NCBI GenBank assembly: GCA_003505795.1
Contig: DNXT01000345.1
Span: forward strand, 1,120 to 6,816
Reading direction: 5' to 3'
DNA length: 5,697 bases
Source: Lysobacteraceae bacterium
GTDB taxonomy: Bacteria > Pseudomonadota > Gammaproteobacteria > Xanthomonadales > Xanthomonadaceae
Below, piece by piece: positions 1-5,697 of the stretch (its first letter is position 1; each line of letters begins with the position of its first letter). The notes beneath the pieces are model-generated. The model made no database searches. It was not told the DNA's origin and saw nothing but the letters and a program-made list of their open reading frames with translations. Position numbers and translations under genes: made by a program.

Positions 1-1890
1 CTCGAAGCGGGTGTTGAGCACGATCGCCGGGATGATCGGCCAGTACTTGGAGATCTGGTAGTTGACCTTGTAGTACTCGACCGTCGAGCCGGGCAGGGTG
101 GTTTCCAGGCCGACGCGCTGGTACATGCCGCGGGTCGGCATGAAGTAGTCGTTGCGGGTGTCGCGCGCCCAGCCCAGTTCCGAGCGCCAGGCATGGAAGG
201 TGCGCGATCCGATCGCATCGATGTAGTCGATGATCGCCTGCGGCGTGTAGCCGGTATAGGTGGTGATCTGGTTGCTGTCGATGCCGAACATCAGCGAGAC
301 GGTGTCGTTCTCGGTGATCGGCACGCCGAAGATCATCTGCGCCGAGCCATTGGTGCTGTTGTACTGGGCGGTGTTGTAGTCGGAGTAGTCCAGTTCGCGC
401 CAGGACAGGTTGTAGCCCAGCGAGACGCCGTCGTCGGTGAAGAACGGGTTTGTGTAGGAGAAGCCGTAGCGCTGCAGGTAGCTGCTGCGCGAGGCCTCCA
501 CCGACACGCGGTTGCCGCCGCCGAGGAAGTTGTTCTGCGACAGCTGCACCGAGGTGGTGACGCCGTAGCTCTGCGAGTAGCCCAGGCCGAACACGAAGCT
601 GCCGGAGGTGGTCTCCTTGACGTTGTAGACCACGTCGACCTGGTCGTTGCTGCCGGGCACCGCCGGGGTCTCGACGTCGACGCTCTCGAAGTAGCCCAGC
701 CGCTGCAGGCGGATCTTGGAGCGGTCGATCGCCGCCTGCGAGTACCAGCTGTTCTCGAACTGGCGCATCTCGCGGCGCAGCACCTCGTCGGAGGTGCGGG
801 TGTTGCCCTTGAACACGATGCGGCGGACCGCCACGCGCGGGCCCGGCACGACCTGCAGGTTGACCGCGACGGTGCGATCCTCGCGGTTCGGGGTCGGGAT
901 CGGGTTGACCTTGGCGAACGCGTAGCCGATGTTGCTGAGCGTGTTGGTGATCGCGTCGGAGCTGTACTCCAGCAGCGCGCGCGAGAAGATGTCGCCGGCC
1001 TTGGGGATCACCAGCTTCTCGACCTCGGCCTGCGGCAGCACCGTGTCGCCGGTGACCTTGATCTCGGAGATCTTGTACTGCTCGCCCTCGGTCACGCCGG
1101 CGGTGATGAACATGTCGCGCTTGTCGGGACTGATCGACACCTGGGTCGAGTCGATGCTGAAGTCCACGTAGCCGCGGTCCAGGTACCAGGAGTTGAGCTT
1201 CTCCAGGTCGCCGGACATCTTTTCCTTGGAGTACTGGTCGTCGCGGCGGTACCACGAGGCCCAGTTGTGCTCCTTCGACTCCCACTGGTCGAGAATGTCC
1301 TCGTTGGCGAACTTCTCGGTGCCGATCAGGTTGACGTGGCGGATCTTGGCCGCCTTGCCTTCCTTGATCGCGATCGCCACGTCGACGCGGTTGCGGTCCA
1401 GCGGGCTCACCGTCGGGGTGATCTGGACCGTGTACTTGCCGCGGTTGTTGTACTGGCGGGTCAGCTCCTGGGTCACCCGGTCCAGGCTCAGGCGGTCGAA
1501 GGTGCCGCCCTCGGTCAGGCCGATGTCGGACAGGCCCTTCAGCAGCTCCTCGGACTTGATGTCCTTGTTGCCGGTGACGGTGAGCTTGTTGATCGCCGGG
1601 CGTTCCTTGACCGTGATCACCAGGATGTTGCCCTGGCGGTCCAGCTGCACGTCCTCGAAGAAGCCGGTGCGGTACAGCGCGCGGATCGATTCGCCGACCT
1701 TGCCGTCGTCGACGGTGTCGCCACGGTTGACCGGGAGGTAGGTGAACACGGTACCGGAGGAGATCCGCTGCAGCCCGTCGACGCGGATGTCGCTGGCGAC
1801 GAAGGGTTCCGCGGCCTGGGCGAGGGCCGGCAGGCTCAGGCTGGCGGCGAGGGCAAGGCTTAGCAGGCGGCGAGTGGGAAATCTCGTCAT
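1..1890 (-). CDS. bamA: BamA, outer-membrane protein assembly factor (C-terminus cut off by window edge)
   Basis: BamA is the Omp85-family core of the BAM complex, which folds and inserts beta-barrel proteins into the outer membrane. The 630 residues in the window begin with a signal peptide: RR at 7-8, a hydrophobic stretch at about 9-23, and an Ala-rich cleavage region ALAQAAE at 22-28. Five POTRA domains follow, at roughly 30-97, 98-178, 181-270, 272-348 and 352-427 (boundaries estimated by comparison with E. coli). Typical POTRA features visible are LYRTGFFEDV at 72-81, GNKDI at 107-111 and FKGNTRTSDEVLRREM at 360-375. The barrel begins near 428 with SGSFVFGLGYSQSYG. Family members have about 780-810 residues, so the last ~150-180, including the loop-6 VRGF/Y motif, lie outside the window. 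The frame is open to position 1. I chose the ATG at 1890 because it places the signal peptide at the N-terminus, although its Shine-Dalgarno is weak. In-frame ATGs also exist at 1950 and 2010. The first codons (ACG AGA TTT, CTA, CTT) are AT-richer than the body, as is common at gene starts. Confidence 0.96.
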   Translation of the reverse strand, partial: MTRFPTRRLLSLALAASLSLPALAQAAEPFVASDIRVDGLQRISSGTVFTYLPVNRGDTVDDGKVGESIRALYRTGFFEDVQLDRQGNILVITVKERPAINKLTVTGNKDIKSEELLKGLSDIGLTEGGTFDRLSLDRVTQELTRQYNNRGKYTVQITPTVSPLDRNRVDVAIAIKEGKAAKIRHVNLIGTEKFANEDILDQWESKEHNWASWYRRDDQYSKEKMSGDLEKLNSWYLDRGYVDFSIDSTQVSISPDKRDMFITAGVTEGEQYKISEIKVTGDTVLPQAEVEKLVIPKAGDIFSRALLEYSSDAITNTLSNIGYAFAKVNPIPTPNREDRTVAVNLQVVPGPRVAVRRIVFKGNTRTSDEVLRREMRQFENSWYSQAAIDRSKIRLQRLGYFESVDVETPAVPGSNDQVDVVYNVKETTSGSFVFGLGYSQSYGVTTSVQLSQNNFLGGGNRVSVEASRSSYLQRYGFSYTNPFFTDDGVSLGYNLSWRELDYSDYNTAQYNSTNGSAQMIFGVPITENDTVSLMFGIDSNQITTYTGYTPQAIIDYIDAIGSRTFHAWRSELGWARDTRNDYFMPTRGMYQRVGLETTLPGSTVEYYKVNYQISKYWPIIPAIVLNTRFE

Positions 1891-1959
1891 GTCACATCCG
1901 GTTGAAGTCGAATTCGTTTGTTGCGGGGTGCCGGCGCATGACGACGACATGGACGCGAA

Positions 1960-1965
1960 TCCCTC
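1960..1965 (-). promoter_or_regulatory. Possible Shine-Dalgarno in the bamA leader
   Basis: The minus strand reads GAGGGA here, 9 nt before an ATG at 1950-1948 that is in frame with bamA and 20 codons upstream of the called start. It is a better match to the anti-Shine-Dalgarno than anything just before the called start at 1890, where the sequence is CCGGATGTGAC. Part of it could sit in a small hairpin (GCGA/TCGC arms at 1955-1958 and 1964-1967, loop of 5). It may set an alternative BamA start, or simply be a chance match in the leader. Confidence 0.3.
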
Positions 1966-1972
1966 GCAGGAG

Positions 1973-1992
1973 CCCGCACATCCATGCGCGGG
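1973..1992 (-). other. GC-rich hairpin between rseP and bamA
   Basis: On the minus strand the arms CCCGCGCA and UGUGCGGG can pair over 8 bp with one G-U wobble, closing a UGGA tetraloop. The hairpin starts 14 nt after the rseP stop. It is followed by CUCCUGCGAGG and has no U-tract, so it does not look like an intrinsic terminator. It could stabilise the 3' end of a processed upstream transcript or affect bamA translation. Only the base pairing is seen; the role is unknown. Confidence 0.4.
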
Positions 1993-2006
1993 GGTTTGTA
2001 GCAGGT

Positions 2007-3365
2007 TCATCGCGGGACCAGGCCGAGGATGTCGTTGTAGAACGCCAGTCCCATCAGCCCGGCCAGCACCGCCAGGCCCACGTACTGCCCGGCGGCCATG
2101 GCGCGCTCGCTGAGCGGGCTGCCCTTGACCAACTCGATAAGGTAATACAGCAGGTGTCCGCCGTCCAAGATCGGGATCGGGAGCAGGTTGATGATCGCCA
2201 GGCTCAGCGAGAGCAGGGCCAGGAAGTACAGGAACCAGTCGGTACCGCGCTTGGCCGAGGCGTTGGCCACCCGGGCGATGGTGACCGGGCCGGAAATGTT
2301 CTTGACCGAGGCGTGGCCGGTCAGCATCCGCTTCATCATGCCGAGCGAGTCGGTCGCGAGCCGGCCGGTCTCGCGGATCGCGGCCGGGACCGCGCCGAAG
2401 ATCCCGTACTGCACGCGGGCGTCGTAGGCCGGGGCCTGGTTGCTGCCCACGGCGATGCCGATGCGGTAGTCGGTCTTGCCGTCCTGGCCGGCGGCGGCGT
2501 TCGGGGTCAGCTCAAGCGCCAGGCGGTCGCCCTCGCGCTCGACCTCGATCATGCCCGGGCCGCCGCGCTCGCCCAGGGCCTGGATGTGCGGGGAGACCTG
2601 GTCGGCGGAGGCGATGGCGCGGCCGTCGATCGCCACGATGCGGTCGCCCGGCTTGATCAGGCCGTCCGCCGCCGAGCCGGGCATCACGTCCGACACCAGC
2701 GCCGGCTGCAGCATGAACTGCCAGCCGAGGCCGGCCAGGCTGGGCACGCGCTGCTCGTCGAAGCCGGCCGGCAGCCGCGACAGCGGCAGGATGCGGGTGC
2801 GGGCCGAGCCCTGTTCGTCGACCACGTCCAGGCGCGCGTCGTGGCGGTCCATCGCGGCGGTGGTCAGCAGCATGCTGGCTTCGCTCCAGCTGCCGACGCT
2901 GCGACCGTCGACGCCGAGCACGCGGTCGCCGCTGCGCAGCCCGGCCTCGGCGGCCATGCCCTGGACCTGGCCCAGCGTGGCCGAGTAGTCCTGCTTGCCG
3001 ATCACGAACATCGCCCACAGCAGCAGCATGCACAGCAGCAGGTTGGCGGCCGGGCCGGCGGCGACGATGGCGATCCGTTGCCAGACCGTCTTGCGGTTGA
3101 ACGCGAACGCGTGCTCGGCCGGGTGCACGTCGCCCTCGCGCTCGTCGAGCATCTTCACGTAGCCACCGAGCGGGATCGCGGCGATCGCGAACTCGGTGCC
3201 GTGGCGGTCGCGCCGCGACCACAGCGGGCGGCCGAAGCCGACCGAGAAGCGCAGCACCTTCACGCCGCAGCGGCGCGCGACCCAGTAGTGGCCGAACTCG
3301 TGGAACGTCACCAGCAGGCCGAGGCTGACGATCATCCACCAGACGGAACCGATGAAGTCACCCAT
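2007..3365 (-). CDS. rseP: RseP, site-2 zinc metalloprotease of the sigma-E pathway
   Basis: RseP is an inner-membrane intramembrane protease. After DegS cuts the anti-sigma factor RseA, RseP makes the second cut that leads to sigma-E release; in E. coli it also clears remnant signal peptides. The protein has 452 residues (E. coli 450). The first membrane segment (about 6-26) contains the zinc-binding HEFGH motif with H22, E23 and H26. GFGRPLW follows at 43-49, the membrane-associated beta region. A second hydrophobic segment lies at about 97-120. PDZ1 is at about 127-195 (AGLRSGDRVLGVDG) and PDZ2 at about 220-290 (DGLIKPGDRIVAIDG). The third segment (about 376-398) leads into NLLPIPILDGGH, with third zinc ligand D401. 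A last membrane segment is at about 425-445. KNISGPVTIA at 355-364 is a further conserved stretch. All catalytic residues are present. The start gives the normal family N-terminus and lies 26 nt after the dxr stop. There is no clear Shine-Dalgarno before it, so translation may depend on dxr. The same frame is open for about 520 more codons upstream, but that is the shadow of dxr. Confidence 0.98.
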   Translation of the reverse strand: MGDFIGSVWWMIVSLGLLVTFHEFGHYWVARRCGVKVLRFSVGFGRPLWSRRDRHGTEFAIAAIPLGGYVKMLDEREGDVHPAEHAFAFNRKTVWQRIAIVAAGPAANLLLCMLLLWAMFVIGKQDYSATLGQVQGMAAEAGLRSGDRVLGVDGRSVGSWSEASMLLTTAAMDRHDARLDVVDEQGSARTRILPLSRLPAGFDEQRVPSLAGLGWQFMLQPALVSDVMPGSAADGLIKPGDRIVAIDGRAIASADQVSPHIQALGERGGPGMIEVEREGDRLALELTPNAAAGQDGKTDYRIGIAVGSNQAPAYDARVQYGIFGAVPAAIRETGRLATDSLGMMKRMLTGHASVKNISGPVTIARVANASAKRGTDWFLYFLALLSLSLAIINLLPIPILDGGHLLYYLIELVKGSPLSERAMAAGQYVGLAVLAGLMGLAFYNDILGLVPR

Positions 3366-3391
3366 GGATGCGGCTCGGTTGCGGGATCGGA

Positions 3392-4585
3392 TCAGGCATG
3401 GAGGGAATGATGGGCAAGGGCGGCTTCGGTGATCCGGCGGGCGTCCGCATCCACCGCCAGCAGTTGCTCCAGCGTATCCGCATTTCCCCCCGGAAGCGTG
3501 GCAAGCGTGTGCTCGACCAGCGCAGGGATCGCTAGGAAACCGATGTTGCCCTGAAGAAAGGCTGAAACGGCCACTTCGTTGGCCGCGTTCAGGATCGCCG
3601 GAGCGGCGCCGCCGGCGCGCATGGCGTCCCATGCCAGGCGCAGGCACGGGAAGGCGTCCAGATCGGGGGCCTCGAAGTCGAGCCGGCCCTGGGCCAGCAG
3701 GTCCAGGCCGGCGACGCCGGATTCGACCCGGTCCGGCCAGGCCAGGCCGACCGCCAGGGTGGTGCGCATGTCCGGCAGGCCCATCTGCGCCAGGGTCGAG
3801 CCGTCCACGAACTCGACCAGCGAATGCACCAGGCTCTGCGGGTGCACCAGCACGTCGATGCGGTCGCCGGGCAGGCCGAACAGGTGGTGCGCCTCGATCA
3901 CCTCCAGGCCCTTGTTCATCAGCGTCGCCGAGTCGACCGAGATCTTCGGCCCCATCGACCATCTGGGGTGGGCCACCGCCTGGGCCGGGGTGACCCCGGC
4001 CAGCTCGGCGCGGCCGCGGCCGCGGAACGGGCCGCCGGAAGCGGTCAGCAGCACCTTGCGCACGCCGCGGCCGGCATCGCAGGAGCGCAGGCACTGGAAG
4101 ATCGCGCTGTGCTCGCTGTCGATCGGGATGATCTCGGCGCCGGCGGCCTGCGCGGTGCGCATCAGCAGTTCGCCGGCCAGCACCAGCGATTCCTTGTTGG
4201 CCAGCAGCAGGCGCTTGCCGGCGGCGGCGGCGGCCAGGGTCGACGGCAGCCCGGCGGCGCCGACGATGGCGGCGACCACGGTGTCGCAGGCGGGGCCGGA
4301 GACCAGCGCCTGCAGCGCCTCGGCGCCGGCATGGGCCCGGGTCGCCAGGCCGGCGTCGACCAGCCCGTCGCGCAATGCCTGGAACTGGCGTTCGTCGGAG
4401 ATGACCGCGTGTTCGGGACGATGGCGCATGCAGAGCGCGACCAGTTCCTCGACCCGGCTCCCGGCCGACAGCACGCTGGCCTGCAGCGTGCCGGGATGGC
4501 GCGCGATGACGTCCAGCGCCGACGTGCCGATCGAGCCGGTGGCGCCGAGCACCGCGACGCGGCGGGAAATGGGAGGCGTGGTCAT
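3392..4585 (-). CDS. dxr: 1-deoxy-D-xylulose-5-phosphate reductoisomerase
   Basis: Dxr (IspC) converts DXP to 2-C-methyl-D-erythritol 4-phosphate with NADPH and a divalent metal. It is the first committed step of the MEP isoprenoid pathway, is cytosolic, and is the target of fosmidomycin. At 397 residues it is almost the same length as E. coli Dxr (398). The N-terminal NADPH-binding loop is GATGSIG at 14-20, and LANKES is at 128-133. Metal ligands are D156 and E158 (IDSEHS), plus E228. Substrate-phosphate residues lie in TASGGPFR (S183), HPRWSM (H206) and S219-N224-K225 (SVDSATLMNKGLE). The segment between D156 and S183 is about nine residues shorter than I recall for E. coli, a variable loop. 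ILNAANEVAV at 331-340 is the conserved C-terminal region. The start lies 2 nt after the cdsA stop without a well-placed Shine-Dalgarno of its own, so coupled translation is likely. The last ~58 codons (from about 3568 down) have unusual synonymous codon use. Confidence 0.99.
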   Translation of the reverse strand: MTTPPISRRVAVLGATGSIGTSALDVIARHPGTLQASVLSAGSRVEELVALCMRHRPEHAVISDERQFQALRDGLVDAGLATRAHAGAEALQALVSGPACDTVVAAIVGAAGLPSTLAAAAAGKRLLLANKESLVLAGELLMRTAQAAGAEIIPIDSEHSAIFQCLRSCDAGRGVRKVLLTASGGPFRGRGRAELAGVTPAQAVAHPRWSMGPKISVDSATLMNKGLEVIEAHHLFGLPGDRIDVLVHPQSLVHSLVEFVDGSTLAQMGLPDMRTTLAVGLAWPDRVESGVAGLDLLAQGRLDFEAPDLDAFPCLRLAWDAMRAGGAAPAILNAANEVAVSAFLQGNIGFLAIPALVEHTLATLPGGNADTLEQLLAVDADARRITEAALAHHSLHA

Positions 4586-4587
4586 GC

Positions 4588-5415
4588 TCAGAAGCCGAAG
4601 ATTTCCTTGCCGAGCGCGAACACCGGCAACGCGGCGAGCACGCCGTCGATGCGGTCGAGCACGCCGCCGTGGCCGGGGATGACCGCGCCGGAATCCTTGG
4701 CGCCGGCGTGCCGCTTGAGCAGGCTTTCGAACAGGTCGCCCAGCACCGAGGCCAGCACCGCCACCGCCGCGACCAGCAGCAGGGCCGGGAGGTGCGCGGT
4801 GGAGACGCCGGCGACCAGGCCAAAGCCCGCCGCCACCAGCAGGCCGGCCAGCAGGCCGCCGAGCAGGCCTTCGACGGTCTTGTTCGGGCTGATCCGCGGC
4901 GCCAGCTTGTGGCGGCCGAAGGCACGGCCGGCGAAGTACGCGCCCGAGTCGGCGGCCCAGACCAGCGCCAGCGCGGTCAGCAGCCACAGGTGCCCGTTGC
5001 CGGGGCCGGCGTGCAGCAGCACCAGCGCCGACCAGGCCGGGATCAGGGCCAGGGTGCCGGCCAGCAGCTTCAGCGCACGCGCGTAGCCTTCGCCCGGGTC
5101 GGCGCCGAAGTTGAAGAAACGCAGCCACAGCAGCGCCAGCAGCCACCAGCCGACGCCGGCCAGGCTGGCGATCTGGAACAGCACCAGCGAGCCGGCCGAG
5201 GCCCAGACCAGCAGCACCATCAGCAGCAGGTTGAGCACCAGCAGCACGGTGCGCGGCAGGCTGTCGTCGACGCCGGACAGCTTCAGCCATTCCCACAGGC
5301 CGGTCAGGAACACCAGCGCAGCGAGCGCGGCCAGCCATTGGGTGGGCAGGAGCAGGATCGCGCAGATGGCGGCGGGCGCCATGATCAGCGCGGCGATGAC
5401 GCGGGTCTTGGTCAT
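4588..5415 (-). CDS. cdsA: CdsA, phosphatidate cytidylyltransferase
   Basis: CdsA is the integral membrane enzyme that makes CDP-diacylglycerol from phosphatidic acid and CTP, the branch-point precursor of phosphatidylethanolamine, phosphatidylglycerol and cardiolipin. The 275-residue protein (E. coli 285) is strongly hydrophobic, with several membrane segments, for example at about 7-23, 27-41, 56-72, 120-135, 183-203 and 209-223. The conserved block WAADSGAYFAGRAFGRHK at 153-170 precedes ISPNKTVEG at 175-183. The C-terminal family signature runs from S231 to D257 (SLLKRHAGAKD, then PGHGGVLDRID) and matches the published CdsA pattern at every fixed position as far as I can check by eye. D227 just before it is a likely metal-binding residue. 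The ATG overlaps the uppS stop as ATGA, with a GGAG about 11 nt upstream inside uppS. An earlier in-frame ATG at 5553 would place 46 codons of Arg/Gly/Pro-rich sequence over uppS and is rejected. Confidence 0.98.
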   Translation of the reverse strand: MTKTRVIAALIMAPAAICAILLLPTQWLAALAALVFLTGLWEWLKLSGVDDSLPRTVLLVLNLLLMVLLVWASAGSLVLFQIASLAGVGWWLLALLWLRFFNFGADPGEGYARALKLLAGTLALIPAWSALVLLHAGPGNGHLWLLTALALVWAADSGAYFAGRAFGRHKLAPRISPNKTVEGLLGGLLAGLLVAAGFGLVAGVSTAHLPALLLVAAVAVLASVLGDLFESLLKRHAGAKDSGAVIPGHGGVLDRIDGVLAALPVFALGKEIFGF

Positions 5416-5697
5416 GCGTGGGTGGTCTCCGCCGCCTTGGCGGCGATCTGGGCGCTGGTCAGTCCGAACCGGCGCTCGCGCTGGGCGAAGTCGTCCAGCG
5501 CCTGCTGCAGGACCGCCGCGTCGAATTCCGGCCACAGGGTCTCGGTGAACCACAGCTCGGTGTAGGCCAGCTGCCAGAGCAGGAAGTTGCTGATCCGGGT
5601 GTCGCCGCCGGTGCGGATGAACAGGTCCGGCGGCGGCAGGTCGGCCAGCGCGACGCGGCTGGACAGCGCGGCCTCGTCGATCTGCTCGGCGCTGATG
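5412..5697 (-). CDS. uppS: UppS, undecaprenyl diphosphate synthase (C-terminal part only)
   Basis: UppS is the cis-prenyltransferase that adds eight IPP units to farnesyl diphosphate, making the C55 carrier for peptidoglycan and surface polysaccharides. Only the last 94 complete codons are in the window; the 5' part lies beyond the right edge (family length about 250). The visible fragment holds the diagnostic segment DLFIRTGGDTRISNFLLWQ (residues 24-42 of the fragment), followed by AYTELWF. It ends with QRERRFG and a short Ala-rich tail. By comparison with E. coli UppS, the two arginines of the RTGGDTRIS block correspond to R194 and R200, the serine to S202, and the glutamate of AYTEL to the metal-related E213; all are kept. 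An Asp replaces E198 of E. coli in the same block, a conservative change. The TGA stop overlaps the cdsA ATG (ATGA at 5415-5412), so the two genes are probably translated in a coupled manner. UppS uses isoprenoid units whose synthesis depends on Dxr, encoded two genes downstream. Confidence 0.97.
   Translation of the reverse strand, partial: ISAEQIDEAALSSRVALADLPPPDLFIRTGGDTRISNFLLWQLAYTELWFTETLWPEFDAAVLQQALDDFAQRERRFGLTSAQIAAKAAETTHA

Noticed and set aside
1973..1992. Hairpin read as an intrinsic terminator for rseP or for plus-strand transcription.
   Set aside because: No U-tract follows on the minus strand, and on the plus strand there is only GGTTTGTAG after the stem.
1995..2003. TGCTACAAA on the minus strand, resembling an extended -10 promoter element ahead of bamA.
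   Set aside because: It matches only 4 of 6 positions of the -10 hexamer, there is no acceptable -35 at 16-18 nt, and the start point would fall inside the hairpin. I also found no sigma-E-like GGAACTT element in the spacer.
4011..4025. Short CGGCCG repeat tract inside dxr.
   Set aside because: It is two and a half copies of a 6-mer, encoded within an Arg/Gly stretch of a variable surface loop. Such tracts are common in GC-rich genes.
2007..4925. One 972-codon minus-strand frame that looks like a giant fusion protein ending in RseP.
   Set aside because: The first ~520 codons are an out-of-frame reading of dxr and cdsA, both intact in their own frames. Only the last 452 residues are a real protein.
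193..5565. Long plus-strand open frames (for example 193-1863, 1902-3410, 3824-5086, 4669-5565).
   Set aside because: They lie opposite confidently identified minus-strand genes. Their translations are low-complexity, Arg/Ala/Gly/Asp/Gln-rich strings with no recognisable domain, as expected for the antisense of GC-rich coding DNA.
1..5697. Search for tRNAs, rRNA, CRISPR arrays, insertion sequences, integrase sites or an undescribed system.
   Set aside because: Nothing of the kind was visible; the window is densely filled by five conserved housekeeping genes in a known order.

Overview
The window is a compact, GC-rich stretch (typical of a genome near 65-70% GC) carrying five genes, all on the minus strand, with no sign of mobile DNA. 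Read in transcription order from the right edge: uppS (3' part only), cdsA, dxr, rseP and bamA (cut by the left edge before its C-terminus). This order is the well-known envelope-biogenesis cluster of gammaproteobacteria (in full, usually rpsB-tsf-pyrH-frr-uppS-cdsA-dxr-rseP-bamA-skp-lpxD...). The protein sequences and base composition look most like Xanthomonadaceae/Lysobacterales (Xanthomonas, Stenotrophomonas, Lysobacter relatives). That placement is an inference from remembered family sequences, not from a search.

Layout: uppS 5412-5697 and cdsA 4588-5415 share an ATGA stop/start overlap. cdsA and dxr (3392-4585) are 2 nt apart. dxr and rseP (2007-3365) are 26 nt apart. rseP and bamA (1-1890 as called here) are separated by 116 nt, the only noticeable spacer. 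No promoter is convincing anywhere, and the spacing suggests one transcript with translational coupling between uppS, cdsA and dxr.

How the genes fit together: Dxr makes MEP, the committed isoprenoid precursor. UppS condenses the resulting IPP units into undecaprenyl diphosphate, the carrier for peptidoglycan and O-antigen. CdsA makes CDP-diacylglycerol for phospholipids. RseP is the inner-membrane site-2 protease that releases sigma-E when outer-membrane protein folding fails. BamA is the outer-membrane protein insertase whose workload sigma-E monitors. The cluster therefore joins lipid carrier, phospholipid and outer-membrane assembly functions.

This is a conserved housekeeping region and I found no undescribed system in it. 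The points worth a second look are local. The rseP-bamA spacer is open in frame with bamA all the way back to an ATG overlapping the rseP stop, it has a better Shine-Dalgarno at an internal in-frame ATG, and it holds a GC-rich hairpin. The last ~58 codons of dxr use clearly different synonymous codons from the rest of the gene.
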